A stretch of DNA of 64,000 nucleotides from Clostridiales bacterium UBA7285 (GTDB taxonomy: Bacteria > Bacillota > Clostridia > Peptostreptococcales > Anaerovoracaceae): positions 1 to 64,000 of the forward strand of contig DKRJ01000034.1 of assembly GCA_002472145.1 (NCBI GenBank), written 5' to 3'. Of the stretch, positions 8,233 through 17,553 are shown in pieces. The position numbers were made by a program, and so were the translations under genes. The stretch's first letter is position 1, and every line of letters begins with the position of its first letter. The notes under the pieces are model-generated. The model did not search any database, had not been told where the DNA came from, and worked only from the letters and a program-made list of their open reading frames with translations.

Positions 8233-9522
8233 ATGATTACCGCAGTAGTAGGCGCAAACTGGGGCGACGAAGGCAAAGGCAAGATCACCGACATGCTCGC
8301 CGAGACGAGCGACATCGTCGTCAGATTTCAAGGCGGAAGCAACGCCGGCCACACGATAAATAACGATTACGGGCGCTTCGCGCTGCACATGCTGCCGTCC
8401 GGCGTCTTTTACGATCACATCACGAACGTCATCGGGAACGGCACGGCGCTTAATATCCCTAAGCTCATCGACGAGTTGAAACGCCTGACGGACGGCGGCG
8501 TTCCGGCTCCGCACCTCATCGTTTCGGACCGCGCGCACATCGTCATGCCGTACCACATCCTGCTCGATAAATACGAGGAGGAGCGCCTCGCGGGCCATTC
8601 TTTCGGCTCTACCCAGTCCGGCATCGCTCCGTGCTATTCCGATAAATACGCGAAGATTGGTTTCCAGGTCTGCGAACTCTTTGCGGACGAGGCCGACATA
8701 CGCGCTAAACTGGAGAACGTATGCACGATAAAAAACGTCCTGCTCCGCGAGCTCTACCATAAGCCTGAACTTGACCCGGAAAAACTGCTTGAAACGATGC
8801 GCGGATACCGCGACATGATCGCGCCTTACGCCGCAAATACCGAAAAATTCATGCACGAGGCCGTCGCGGCGGGCAAAAACATCCTGCTTGAAGGTCAGCT
8901 CGGCTCCATGAAGGACACAGATCACGGCATCTATCCTATGGTCACGTCTTCTTCGACGCTCGCCGGCTTCGGCGCCGTAGGCGCAGGCGTGCCTCCTTAT
9001 GAAATAAGACGAATAGTCACGGTCGTCAAAGCATATTCGTCGGCTGTCGGCGCGGGCGCCTTCGTCTCCGAGATCTTCGGAGACGAAGCGGAGGAACTCC
9101 GCCGCCGCGGCGGCGATAAGGGCGAGTTCGGCGCCACGACGGGGCGCCCGCGCCGCGTCGGCTGGTTCGACGCGGTTGCGACGCACTACGGCTGCATGAT
9201 GCAGGGCGCGACCGAGGTCGCGCTCACAGTGCTCGACCCGCTCGGATATCTGGACGAGATACCGGTCTGCACAGCCTACACGGTCGACGGAAAAGAGACG
9301 AAAGATTTCCCTGCCCCTACGAAACTCGACAGCGCAGAACCTGTATTCGAGAAACTCCCGGGCTGGAAATGCGACATACGCGGCATCCGCAAGTTCGAGG
9401 ATCTGCCGGAGGCGTGCCGGAACTACGTCAACACGATCGAAAAACTCATCGGATATCCGATAACGATCGTGACGAACGGGCCTAAGCGCGAAGACGTCAT
9501 CCATCGCACCCCGCTTATATAG
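8233..9522 (+). CDS. purA: Adenylosuccinate synthetase
   Basis: A 429-residue enzyme that joins IMP and aspartate using GTP to make adenylosuccinate, the substrate of purB upstream. The GTP-binding ANWGDEGKGK motif opens the protein, with the catalytic Asp and Lys in GDEGKGK. GNAGHTI appears in the form GSNAGHTI, the IMP-binding QFGSTQSGIAPCYSDK region is recognisable near residue 130, and the GATTGRPRRVGW block follows near residue 300. The start is supported by GGAGG eight bases upstream. The length is normal. Confidence 0.96.
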   Translation: MITAVVGANWGDEGKGKITDMLAETSDIVVRFQGGSNAGHTINNDYGRFALHMLPSGVFYDHITNVIGNGTALNIPKLIDELKRLTDGGVPAPHLIVSDRAHIVMPYHILLDKYEEERLAGHSFGSTQSGIAPCYSDKYAKIGFQVCELFADEADIRAKLENVCTIKNVLLRELYHKPELDPEKLLETMRGYRDMIAPYAANTEKFMHEAVAAGKNILLEGQLGSMKDTDHGIYPMVTSSSTLAGFGAVGAGVPPYEIRRIVTVVKAYSSAVGAGAFVSEIFGDEAEELRRRGGDKGEFGATTGRPRRVGWFDAVATHYGCMMQGATEVALTVLDPLGYLDEIPVCTAYTVDGKETKDFPAPTKLDSAEPVFEKLPGWKCDIRGIRKFEDLPEACRNYVNTIEKLIGYPITIVTNGPKREDVIHRTPLI

Positions 9523-9535
9523 CGGCTGCACCTGT

Positions 9536-9572
9536 GGGCGGCCGCCTGCTGAACGCCGGAGTGCGGCCGCCC
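9536..9572 (+). terminator. Long GC inverted repeat after purA
   Basis: Perfect 10-bp arms GGGCGGCCGC (9536-9545) and GCGGCCGCCC (9563-9572) surround a 17-nt loop just past the purA stop. There is no T-run, so it may protect the 3' end or end transcription with Rho. Confidence 0.45.
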
Positions 9573-9662
9573 GCTGCGCGTCCGGGTTTTGGCGAAAGAT
9601 AAATACCGCGCGCGGCGCGGGCGAAATATTTGCTTCATGCGACAGAAAGAGGGTATTTTGAA

Positions 9663-10802
9663 ATGTTCAAAGAAGCGATGCGTCCTGTATGGACAGAGAT
9701 CAATCTCAGCAATTTCGACTACAACGTAAAGCAGATCAAGGCTAAGGCATCAGGCGGCGCGGAACTGATCGGCGTCATAAAGGCGGACGCGTACGGCCAC
9801 GGCAGCGTCAGGTGCGCCGAAGTCCTCAGGGCAAACGGCGTAAAGACCTTTGCGGTCGCGACGGTGCAGGAAGCGGCGACGCTCAGAGCCACAGGCGCAA
9901 AGGAAGAGATAATCTGCCTCGGCCTGGTGCCGGATCTCTTTGCCGACGACGTCGTAAAATACGACGTGACGCCGGTCGTGTGCTCATCGGAGAACGCCCT
10001 CGCGTTTAACGAAGCCGCCGCGAAAGCCGGAAAGAACGTCGGGGTCATAATCGCCGTCGACACAGGAATGGGCCGCATCGGCTATCAGGCCGCCGACCCT
10101 GAGACCGCCATCGCTGACATAAAAAAATACGCCTCCCTGCCTAACCTTCACATCGAAGGGATGTTCTCGCACTTCTCGACAGCCGACGCGTACGACAAAA
10201 CATACTCCCACGGCCAGCAGGAAAAATTCGATTCGTTCTACAATGCCCTGACGGCCGCGGGCATCAAGGTCCCTATGCGCACGCTCGCAAACAGCGCCGC
10301 GATCATGGAACTTCCGGGCACGCACTATGACAAAGTCCGTCCGGGCATCATCCTCTACGGCCTCTATCCTTCCGACGAGGTCGACAGGAACCAGCTCACG
10401 ATCAAACCGGTCATGTCCGTAAAAGCCAGCATCGTCCATCTGAAGGACGTCCCTGCCGGCTTCTCCGTCGGATACGGCAGAAAATACATCTCCGAGAAAC
10501 CCGCTAAGATCGCCACGATAAACCTCGGATACGCGGACGGCTACCCTCGCCCGTACTCCCCTGTCGGCAAAGTCATCGTCGACGGAGTGATCGCGCCTAT
10601 AGCCGGAAACATCTGCATGGATCAGACCATGATCGACGTCACGGACGTTCCGCGCGTGAAGGTCGGCGACGAAGTGACCGTAATGGGTTCGGACGGCAGA
10701 AACGAGATCAGCGCCGAGGACATCGCGAAGGCCACCGGCACCATCTCATACGAGATCGTCTGCGCATTCGGTCAGCGCCTCCCGAAGGTCTACGTCAAAT
10801 AA
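9663..10802 (+). CDS. alr: Alanine racemase
   Basis: A 379-residue PLP-dependent racemase that makes D-alanine for peptidoglycan. The PLP lysine is Lys40 in VIKADAYGHG, and the second catalytic base, tyrosine, sits in SVGYGRKY near residue 270. GNICMDQTMIDVT is the family's C-terminal block. The frame is open 11 codons further upstream, but the start at 9663 is preferred because AGAGGG lies 9 nt before it and homology begins there. The stop overlaps the next start in TAATG, so psuK is probably translated by coupling. Confidence 0.93.
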   Translation: MFKEAMRPVWTEINLSNFDYNVKQIKAKASGGAELIGVIKADAYGHGSVRCAEVLRANGVKTFAVATVQEAATLRATGAKEEIICLGLVPDLFADDVVKYDVTPVVCSSENALAFNEAAAKAGKNVGVIIAVDTGMGRIGYQAADPETAIADIKKYASLPNLHIEGMFSHFSTADAYDKTYSHGQQEKFDSFYNALTAAGIKVPMRTLANSAAIMELPGTHYDKVRPGIILYGLYPSDEVDRNQLTIKPVMSVKASIVHLKDVPAGFSVGYGRKYISEKPAKIATINLGYADGYPRPYSPVGKVIVDGVIAPIAGNICMDQTMIDVTDVPRVKVGDEVTVMGSDGRNEISAEDIAKATGTISYEIVCAFGQRLPKVYVK

Positions 10803-11731
10803 TGGCACACGAATACATCGCCGTCGTCGGAGGCGTGAACATCGATATCGGAGGCCAGTCGTCGGCAAAACTCATCCCGCGCGATTCCAATCCGGGCGTC
10901 TTGAGCATGGGCATAGGCGGCGTAGGCCGCAACATCGCGCAGAATCTGGCGCTCCTGGGCGCGGACGTCCGCTTTCTGACGGCTTTCGGCGACGACGATC
11001 ACGCCGCTCTCATCGAGGCGGGATGCGCTTTGTCAGGGATAGACATAACGCATGCCCTTAAAGTTCCGGGCGGCGCCACGTCTACATATCTGTACATAAA
11101 CGACTCCGACGGCGACATGGCTCTGGCCGTGAACGACATGGCCATCTGCGAGAAGATAAGCCCGGAGTACCTGTCCGCAAACCGCGGCCTGCTCCGCGGG
11201 GCCTCCGCCGTCCTGGTCGACACGAACGTTCCCGAAGAGACGATAAGGTATCTGGGCCGGCTTTGCGAAGAATGCAGCGTGCCGCTCTTTGCCGATCCCG
11301 TATCTGTCTCAAAGGCCGTCAAACTTAAAGGTTCTCTGTCCGGGCTCCACACCCTTAAGGCAAACCGCATCGAGGCGGAACTCCTCTCGGGAGTCTCCGT
11401 GACCGATGACCAAAGCCTCACCCGCGCGGCAGAAGCGCTCCTTAAGGCGGGCGTAAAGCGCGTGTTCATCACGCTGGGCCAGGGCGGTGTCCTGGCAGCC
11501 GACGGAAACGAATCGCTCCGCGTCCCCTCTATGCACGCAGACGTAAAGAGCACGACCGGGGCTGGCGACGCCTTCACCGCCGCTCTCGTCTATTGCTATC
11601 TGAAAGGAATGACTTTGCGCGAAACATCTGTATTTGCCACGGCCGCGGCATCTGTCGCCGTCGAAAGCGAGCGCGCCGTGAACCCGGACATGTCTCCGAA
11701 AGCCGTTATGCGAAAAGTATCCGAGCGATGA
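10802..11731 (+). CDS. psuK: PfkB-family kinase, probably pseudouridine kinase
   Basis: A 309-residue ribokinase-fold protein with the N-terminal GGVNIDI/GIGGVGRNIAQNLA substrate block and the C-terminal PfkB signature TTGAGDAFTAAL, where the Asp is the catalytic base. PfkB kinases act on many sugars and nucleosides. Pseudouridine is proposed because psuG, which uses pseudouridine 5'-phosphate, follows 48 bp later. This pairing is well known for pseudouridine breakdown to uracil and ribose 5-phosphate. It shares one base with alr (TAATG), an unusual operon partner. Confidence 0.85.
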   Translation: MAHEYIAVVGGVNIDIGGQSSAKLIPRDSNPGVLSMGIGGVGRNIAQNLALLGADVRFLTAFGDDDHAALIEAGCALSGIDITHALKVPGGATSTYLYINDSDGDMALAVNDMAICEKISPEYLSANRGLLRGASAVLVDTNVPEETIRYLGRLCEECSVPLFADPVSVSKAVKLKGSLSGLHTLKANRIEAELLSGVSVTDDQSLTRAAEALLKAGVKRVFITLGQGGVLAADGNESLRVPSMHADVKSTTGAGDAFTAALVYCYLKGMTLRETSVFATAAASVAVESERAVNPDMSPKAVMRKVSER

Positions 11732-11779
11732 GCGAAGCCCCTCGATATTGAAATAGATCCAAATTAGAAAGGAACCCTG

Positions 11780-12709
11780 ATGCAGAATTTAACAAATAAA
11801 TATCTCGACGTTAATCCCGAGGTGGCGGCCGCCGTCGCCGCCGGCAAGCCTGTCGTGGCGCTTGAATCCACGATCATCTCGCACGGAATGCCGTACCCGC
11901 AGAACGTTGAGACTGCTCTCAACGTCGAAAAGATCATACGCGAAAACGGCGCAGTCCCGGCGACGATAGCGATCATCGGCGGACGCCTGAAGGCCGGTCT
12001 CACCCCGGAAGAGATCGAATATTTCGGAAAGAAAGGCACCGCCATCACCAAAGCCAGCCGCCGCGACCTGGCGGCCCTCTGCGCTAGTGGTGAGGACGGA
12101 GCGACCACGGTCACCACGACCATGATCATAGCTCACATGGCGGGCATAAAGATATTCGCCACGGGCGGCATCGGCGGCGTGCACCGCGGCGCTCAGCAGA
12201 CCTTTGATATTTCGGCGGATCTGGAGGAACTGGCCTCCACACCTGTCATGGTCATCTGCGCCGGCGCAAAAGCGATCCTCGACCTTCCGCTCACGCTGGA
12301 ATATCTCGAGACCCACGGCGTTCCGGTAGTCGGCTACGGCACTAAAGAACTTCCTGCCTTCTATTCCCGCCATTCCGGGCTTTCGGTCGACTACGAACTC
12401 GACACCCCTGAGGAAGTCGCAAAGATGTTCAAAGCCCAGCGCGATCTCGGTCTGAAGGGCGGCATCCTCGTGACGAACCCTATCCCGGAGGAATTCGCTA
12501 TGGACGATGCCGTTATTAACAAAGCCATCGACGACGCCATCGCCGAGATGGACGAAAAAGGCATCAAAGGCAAGGAATGCACGCCTTTCCTGCTGGCAGA
12601 GGTCGCCGCCATCACGGGCGGAGATTCCCTTGATTCCAACATCCACCTCGTCTACAACAACGCGCGCCTGGCCGCAAAGGTCGCCGCCGCCTACTGCGGG
12701 ATGGAATAG
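11780..12709 (+). CDS. psuG: Pseudouridine-5'-phosphate glycosidase
   Basis: A 309-residue PsuG that splits the C-C glycosidic bond of pseudouridine 5'-phosphate, reversibly, giving uracil and ribose 5-phosphate. Family blocks are ALESTIISHGMPYPQN near residue 27, TVTTTMIIAHMAGIKIFATGG near residue 110, and TPFLLAEVAAITGGDSLDSNI at the C-terminus. The length is standard. AAAGGA precedes the start. It follows psuK in the same operon and ends in an intrinsic terminator. Confidence 0.95.
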   Translation: MQNLTNKYLDVNPEVAAAVAAGKPVVALESTIISHGMPYPQNVETALNVEKIIRENGAVPATIAIIGGRLKAGLTPEEIEYFGKKGTAITKASRRDLAALCASGEDGATTVTTTMIIAHMAGIKIFATGGIGGVHRGAQQTFDISADLEELASTPVMVICAGAKAILDLPLTLEYLETHGVPVVGYGTKELPAFYSRHSGLSVDYELDTPEEVAKMFKAQRDLGLKGGILVTNPIPEEFAMDDAVINKAIDDAIAEMDEKGIKGKECTPFLLAEVAAITGGDSLDSNIHLVYNNARLAAKVAAAYCGME

Positions 12710-12760
12710 AAAAAGGCCGCACATGGTAAACTGCATATTTTTAAGAGTTAAAAGACCCAA

Positions 12761-12787
12761 AAGCCGTACCACAAGGTATGGCTTTTT
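12761..12787 (+). terminator. Terminator of the alr-psuK-psuG operon
   Basis: AAGCCGTACC, the loop ACAA and GGTATGGCTT form a 10-bp stem with one G-T wobble pair, ending in TTTTT. It lies 52 bp past the psuG stop. Confidence 0.85.
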
Positions 12788-12852
12788 ATATGAGAAAATT
12801 GGACTTCCCCTTACTATGCAAGTATACTCTGAAATACCTCGTTATTATTTAT

Positions 12853-12881
12853 TTGACATATACACGCGAGACAGGTATAGT
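12853..12881 (+). promoter_or_regulatory. higA promoter
   Basis: Consensus TTGACA (12853-12858), a 17-bp spacer and TATAGT (12876-12881) lie 66 bp before higA. As antitoxins of this family usually bind their own promoter, this is the likely autoregulated site. Confidence 0.75.
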
Positions 12882-12947
12882 GATCGTGAGCGGAAACTCA
12901 TGATGTGGAAATCGTCGACTACCATTGAAACTCGCAGGAGGTGTCCT

Positions 12948-13235
12948 ATGTCTGAATATATCGAAACCCCGACGATAGGAGAGATCCTTTCGGAAGAATT
13001 CATGAAGCCGTATAATGTTTCGGCTTACAGACTCGCAGCCGATATCGGCGTCCCGGTCTCCAGGATCCAGGACATACTTCACGGGAGGCGCCGCATAACG
13101 GCGGACACCTCCATCCGACTCGGAAAATATTTTGGAGTTTCAGAGAGATATTTCCTGAACCTGCAGGACGACATCGACATTCGCAACGCCAAAGCTGCTA
13201 TGGGCATGGAACTCGAAAAGATCAAGACGTTATGA
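12948..13235 (+). CDS. higA: HigA-type antitoxin / XRE regulator, apparently without toxin
   Basis: A 95-residue protein with the HigA layout: an N-terminal PTIGEILSEEFMKP segment, then a Cro/C1 helix-turn-helix (about residues 22-70, VSAYRLAADIGVPVSRIQDILHGRRRIT), then ALRLGKYF-like and SERYFLNLQDDID helices. HigA proteins bind DNA and neutralise the HigB mRNA interferase. The start is set by a perfect AGGAGG 5 nt upstream, although the frame is open further. No HigB-like ORF exists before or after it, so it is either a solitary regulator or a remnant of a toxin-antitoxin pair. Confidence 0.88.
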   Translation: MSEYIETPTIGEILSEEFMKPYNVSAYRLAADIGVPVSRIQDILHGRRRITADTSIRLGKYFGVSERYFLNLQDDIDIRNAKAAMGMELEKIKTL

Positions 13236-13268
13236 ATTGCAATCCGTGAATCCCGTTTTTCTGGAACA

Positions 13269-13715
13269 TCAGGCCATTTCCATAATTGCGTCGTAAAAAA
13301 ACAGTACATTATCTTCCGCGCCATTTACTAATCTTTTGTAAACTTTATCATTTGGAGTAATGTAGTTTCCGGCTGCATTAATTAGCAGCGGTATATCAGA
13401 TGTGTTATCTATGCCCCATTTATAGCCCTTTTCGGAAAGCCCGTTTTTCAACATCACTTCTTCGAGATAAGAGCCAAATATAATAGACATACTCCATATC
13501 TGATGCTCCGTCGGTCTGTCGCGAGAGATATCTTTTGAATAATAATCCAATATTTCTTCCAGATCTTTTATGCTGTTTCTGGAAAAGTCAAAATCTTTTT
13601 CGAAGCTTTTTGCGTAGCGGATCGCTGTATCGCAATTTTGTTTCGCATTTTCTTCAACTCTGGCGCTTTGTAAGTTGTCACTGTTGTCCTTTTTTGATTT
13701 GTGAAAGAACTTCAT
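13269..13715 (-). CDS. Small protein of unknown function, AT-rich
   Basis: A 148-residue soluble protein with no signal peptide or membrane segment. The first 25 residues are charged (Lys, Asp, Asn), followed by a mostly helical region and a conserved-looking IWSMSIIFGSYLEEVMLKNGLSEKGYKWG block near residue 72. I do not recognise the family with confidence; the block is reminiscent of small immunity-type or DUF3806-like proteins. The gene is clearly richer in A and T than its neighbours, suggesting recent transfer. AAGGAG-like bases precede the start. It faces higA tail to tail. Confidence 0.7.
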   Translation of the reverse strand: MKFFHKSKKDNSDNLQSARVEENAKQNCDTAIRYAKSFEKDFDFSRNSIKDLEEILDYYSKDISRDRPTEHQIWSMSIIFGSYLEEVMLKNGLSEKGYKWGIDNTSDIPLLINAAGNYITPNDKVYKRLVNGAEDNVLFFYDAIMEMA

Positions 13716-13800
13716 AGTTATCTCCTTTAAACGCCTTCATGCGCTCCGTCGCCCAGCGGCGGAAATGCGTGGCCTCCTCGCATTGAACTGTTCGCAAACG

Positions 13801-14793
13801 TCACCTTTCCTCCCGGAAATACGGCAGTCCGAGGCTCGCAGGAGGCTGACTGCTGCGTCTGTTGCGCATGCTCGTGATGACGAGAACGATGATCGTAACG
13901 ACGTACGGCAGCATTTTATACAGTTCCTTCATCCTCAGGTCCATGCCTGTCGGGATGAACAGGTAAAGTATATACAGCCCGCCGAACAGGATGGACGCAA
14001 AGATCGAAACGTTCGGTCTCCATAGTGTGAAGATGACGAGCGCGATAGCCAGCCATCCTCTGTCGCCGAAGCCATTGTTCGACCAGACGCCGCTGGCGTA
14101 GTCCATGACGTAGTAGAGGCCGCCGAGTCCTGCTATCATGCACCCCGCGCACGTCGCGAGATATTTATACTTCGTGACGTTGATCCCGGCTGCGTCCGCC
14201 GTCGCCGTGTTTTCGCCCACCGCGCGGAGGTTGAGCCCGCTCCGGGTGTGAGTCAGGAAGTATGACGCCAGTATCGCGATGATTATCGCCGTATAGGCGA
14301 GGAACCCGTACGAGAGGAAAACCTTACCGAACCATCCGAGTTTGTCCGCGATCGGCATATACCTGTGGAAATAGTAGCTCGTCGTCGAGAGGCTGATCGA
14401 CGGCACATCCGCGCCGGAAAGTTTGATCAGCGACCCGCCGAAGAAATTTCCGAACCCGACGCCGAACGTCGTCATCGAGAGGCCCGTGACGTTTTGATTC
14501 GCTCTGAGCGTAACGGTCAGGAAGCAGTACAGAAGCCCCATGAGCAGAGACCCCGCGAGGCAGGACAGAAGCGGTATCATGATCGCAAGGAACGGATTCG
14601 CCTCCGCGTCGCCCAGCGACTGCTCGTACGAAAAGGCCCCGATCACCCCGCACATTCCGCCGACGTACATGACGCCCGGGATCCCGAGGTTCAGGTTGCC
14701 GGATTTCTGCGTTATGGTCTCGCCTGTCGATCCGTACAGAAGAGGAATGCTCTGCACGACGGCTCTCGATACAAAAGCAGCAATATCGATCAT
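13801..14793 (-). CDS. BMP-type nucleoside ABC transporter permease (second subunit)
   Basis: A 330-residue membrane protein of the BPD_transp_2 family with about eight to nine hydrophobic segments. The ITQKSGNLNLGIPGVMYVGG block near residue 28 is typical of the YufQ/NupQ class of nucleoside importers, and GLNLRAVGENTATADAAGINV is the cytoplasmic loop that contacts the ATPase. It is the last gene of the leftward transporter operon, and its start overlaps the stop of the preceding permease by 4 nt. The cargo is probably purine nucleosides, given the family and xpt nearby. Confidence 0.88.
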   Translation of the reverse strand: MIDIAAFVSRAVVQSIPLLYGSTGETITQKSGNLNLGIPGVMYVGGMCGVIGAFSYEQSLGDAEANPFLAIMIPLLSCLAGSLLMGLLYCFLTVTLRANQNVTGLSMTTFGVGFGNFFGGSLIKLSGADVPSISLSTTSYYFHRYMPIADKLGWFGKVFLSYGFLAYTAIIIAILASYFLTHTRSGLNLRAVGENTATADAAGINVTKYKYLATCAGCMIAGLGGLYYVMDYASGVWSNNGFGDRGWLAIALVIFTLWRPNVSIFASILFGGLYILYLFIPTGMDLRMKELYKMLPYVVTIIVLVITSMRNRRSSQPPASLGLPYFREER

Positions 14794-16028
14794 TTTACTT
14801 CCTCCTCAGTTTTCAGATCCGGAGCGTCCGGAAGGTTTATCGCGGCCACCTGCGCCGCAGCGCCGGGATCGTCCGCTTCTCCGGCTTTGGCCGTCTCAAC
14901 GGCATTTTCCGCTTCTCCGGATTTGTCAGCCTTGTCTCCTTTGTCGGACTTTCTGAAATTCACCTTATACGTCAGGAAGAATTCGCTTCCGATGATGAAG
15001 AACAAAATAATTCCCGTCAGGATATCCCCGAACGACGAGTTGAGCTCGAACGCGGATGAGATCTCAGCCGCGCCTTTTTCGAGGAACGCGATCAGGAAAG
15101 AACTGGCGATCATCGACAGAGGGTTGAATTTACCGAGCCACGCGACGAGTACCGCCGTAAAGCCTCTGCCTCCAGCGATCGATGTCGTTATGGTATGGTT
15201 CGTACCGCCGACTAAGAGGAGACCCGTGATGCCGCACAGCGCTCCGGAGAGGAGCAGGGTCCTTATGATCACGCGCTCGACGTTAATCCCGACGTAGCGG
15301 GCGGTGTTCACGCTTTCTCCGACTACGGATATCTCGTAGCCGTGCTTGCTGTATTTCATGTAAATATACATGAGAATGGTCAGCCCGGCGACGATCAGAA
15401 CGTTAAGCAGGTATTTCTGCCCCGCGACGTAAGGGAACCAGCCCTCGTTGCCGTCCTGATTGATGATGCCGACCTGTCCCGAGCCCTTCGGAGATTCCCA
15501 GACGATCACGTAATATGCGACGATCTGCGTCGCGACGTAGTTCATCATCAGGGTGAACAGGGTTTCGTTGGTGTTCCATCTTGCTTTGAAGATCGCGGGG
15601 ATCAAAGCCCAGACTGCGCCGGCCGCCGTCGCGGCGACAGCCATTATCAGAACGAGAACGCCGTTTTGGACTTTGCCGCCGAGTTTTATCATGCACGCCG
15701 CTGTGGCCAGAGCCCCCGCAAGCACCTGCCCTTCGCCGCCGAGGTTCCAGAACTTCATGCGGAACGCGGGCGCCAGAGCCAGCGCAATGCTAAGCAGCAT
15801 AGCGATCTCCTGCAGCAGCGTCCACACCCTGCGCGGGGTTTTGAACGCGCCTTCGAACATCGTCACGTAGACGCTTATCGGGTTCAGGCCGGTCATGACA
15901 GTCGTGATGATCGCACAGAAGATGAGCGCGATCACGATAGCTATGAGCCTGATAAGAAGCGATCTGTACCACGGGAGTTCTTTCCGCTTAGTGATATGTA
16001 TGAGCGGAACCTTTTTTTCTTTAGTCAT
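14790..16028 (-). CDS. BMP-type nucleoside ABC transporter permease (first subunit)
   Basis: A 412-residue BPD_transp_2 permease like YufP/NupP with an N-terminal hydrophobic anchor, about eight to ten membrane helices and the loop GYEISVVGESVNTARYVGINV. The last 50 residues form a hydrophilic tail rich in Ala, Glu, Asp and Lys (KSDKGDKADKSGEAENAVETAKAG...), an uncommon extension for this subunit and probably cytoplasmic and disordered. The start overlaps the ATPase gene's end by 8 nt, and the stop overlaps the next permease start. Confidence 0.88.
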   Translation of the reverse strand: MTKEKKVPLIHITKRKELPWYRSLLIRLIAIVIALIFCAIITTVMTGLNPISVYVTMFEGAFKTPRRVWTLLQEIAMLLSIALALAPAFRMKFWNLGGEGQVLAGALATAACMIKLGGKVQNGVLVLIMAVAATAAGAVWALIPAIFKARWNTNETLFTLMMNYVATQIVAYYVIVWESPKGSGQVGIINQDGNEGWFPYVAGQKYLLNVLIVAGLTILMYIYMKYSKHGYEISVVGESVNTARYVGINVERVIIRTLLLSGALCGITGLLLVGGTNHTITTSIAGGRGFTAVLVAWLGKFNPLSMIASSFLIAFLEKGAAEISSAFELNSSFGDILTGIILFFIIGSEFFLTYKVNFRKSDKGDKADKSGEAENAVETAKAGEADDPGAAAQVAAINLPDAPDLKTEEEVK

Positions 16029-17553
16029 CTTCGCCTCCCGATTTGGTCATCATGAGCCCGATCGTCTGTTTGTCGGCCTTGCGCTCGTCGAGTACGCCGC
16101 TGACGCGCCCCTCGCACAAAACAAGAATACGGTCGCACAGTTCGACCAGAACGTCGAGGTCTTCGCCGACGTAGACGACCGCGACGCCTTTTTTCTTTTG
16201 TTTGTTTATGAGATCGTAGATCGTGTAGGACGAGTTGATATCAAGGCCTCTGACGGCGTACGCCGACAGGAGCACGGTAGGTGAGGAGGCGATCTCGCGG
16301 CCGACGAGGACTTTCTGGACGTTTCCGCCCGACAGGCGTCTGACAGGTGTGCTGAGGCTCGTCGTGCTGACGTCGAGTTCGTCGACGACCTTTTCGGCTA
16401 ATTTCTCAGGGGTTTTGCGGTCCGTAAATATGCCGCGGCCCCTGCGGAACGAGCGAAGCATCATGTTCTCCGTGAGGTCCATGTTGCCTACGAGGCCCAT
16501 CCCGAGCCTGTCTTCCGGAACAAATGAAAGCGCGACGCCGAGCATCGCGATGTCCAGCGGGTCTCTGCCGACTAATTCCTCTTCCGTTCCGTCGTCCGAG
16601 ATGTATTTGATGGAGCCTTCCTCCACGCGCTGGAGGCCGGCTATAGACTCTAGAAGTTCTTTCTGGCCGCATCCGGATATGCCGGCTATGCCTAGTATCT
16701 CGCCGGAGTTTGCGGTGAATGAAACGTCCTTCAGCTTCGTGACGCCCTCGCGGTCCTTTACCGTCAGGCCGTTTACGACGATCCTCGGCTGAGGGTCGAC
16801 CGGCTCAGGTCTTTCGATGTTAAGGGAAACCGAGTGCCCGACCATCATGTCTGTCATCTCCTGCGCGTCCGTGTCCGCAGTCCTGAGGGTCCCGACGTAT
16901 CTGCCCTTTCGCAGGACCGCGACGCGGTCGGATATGGATTTTACCTCGTTGAGCTTGTGGGTGATTATGATGATCGCCTTGCCGGAGTCTCTCATGTTGC
17001 GGAGGACGTTGAAAAGTTTTTCCGTCTCCTGAGGAGTGAGCACAGCCGTAGGCTCGTCTAAGATCAAAATGTCGGCGCCGCGGTACAGCAGCTTCACGAT
17101 CTCGACAGTCTGCTTCTGCGAAACTGACATGTCGTATATCTTCTGCTTCGGGTCGACTTCAAAACCGTAGTCCGAGCAGATCTTCTCTATCCTCTGTGCC
17201 GCTTTATCGAGATCGTATTTTTCCTTTAGTCCGAGGACGATGTTCTCAGTGGCCGTGAATACGTCCACCAGTTTGAAGTGCTGATGGATCATGCCTATGC
17301 CGTAGTCAAAGGCGTCCTTAGGCGAGGAGATGGAAACCTCGCGTCCATCGATTTTAATGGTGCCCTCGTCCAGATAATACAGGCCGGAAAGCATGTTCAT
17401 CAGCGTCGTCTTGCCGCTGCCGTTCTCACCGAGCAGGGCAAGGATCTCGCCGCGGTAGATGTCGAGGTCGACATGGTCGTTTGCGACTAACGACCCGAAA
17501 GTCTTTGTGATGCCGCGCATATCGACCGCGGGGCCGGAACGGGAATTTTCCAA
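16021..17553 (-). CDS. BMP-type nucleoside ABC transporter ATPase (two fused ATPase domains)
   Basis: A 510-residue protein with two ABC domains. The first is complete: Walker A GENGSGKTT near residue 42, signature-like VSQKQTVEIVKLL and Walker B ILILDEPTAVLT. The second is degenerate, as in this family: GISGCGQKE replaces Walker A, LSGGNVQKVLVGREI is an intact signature, and Walker B reads VLLSAYAVRGLDI with no acidic pair. Such proteins drive nucleoside import with the two permeases that follow. The gene starts 150 bp after the terminator behind the substrate-binding gene, so part of its expression may come by read-through. Confidence 0.92.
   Translation of the reverse strand: MENSRSGPAVDMRGITKTFGSLVANDHVDLDIYRGEILALLGENGSGKTTLMNMLSGLYYLDEGTIKIDGREVSISSPKDAFDYGIGMIHQHFKLVDVFTATENIVLGLKEKYDLDKAAQRIEKICSDYGFEVDPKQKIYDMSVSQKQTVEIVKLLYRGADILILDEPTAVLTPQETEKLFNVLRNMRDSGKAIIIITHKLNEVKSISDRVAVLRKGRYVGTLRTADTDAQEMTDMMVGHSVSLNIERPEPVDPQPRIVVNGLTVKDREGVTKLKDVSFTANSGEILGIAGISGCGQKELLESIAGLQRVEEGSIKYISDDGTEEELVGRDPLDIAMLGVALSFVPEDRLGMGLVGNMDLTENMMLRSFRRGRGIFTDRKTPEKLAEKVVDELDVSTTSLSTPVRRLSGGNVQKVLVGREIASSPTVLLSAYAVRGLDINSSYTIYDLINKQKKKGVAVVYVGEDLDVLVELCDRILVLCEGRVSGVLDERKADKQTIGLMMTKSGGEDD

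Noticed and set aside
8113..9531. 472-residue ORF antisense to purA
   Set aside because: Shadow frame of a complete adenylosuccinate synthetase.
12710..12947. N-terminal extension or HigB toxin upstream of higA
   Set aside because: The open frame spans a terminator and a promoter and has no RelE/HigB-like motifs; the AGGAGG at 12937 fixes the higA start.
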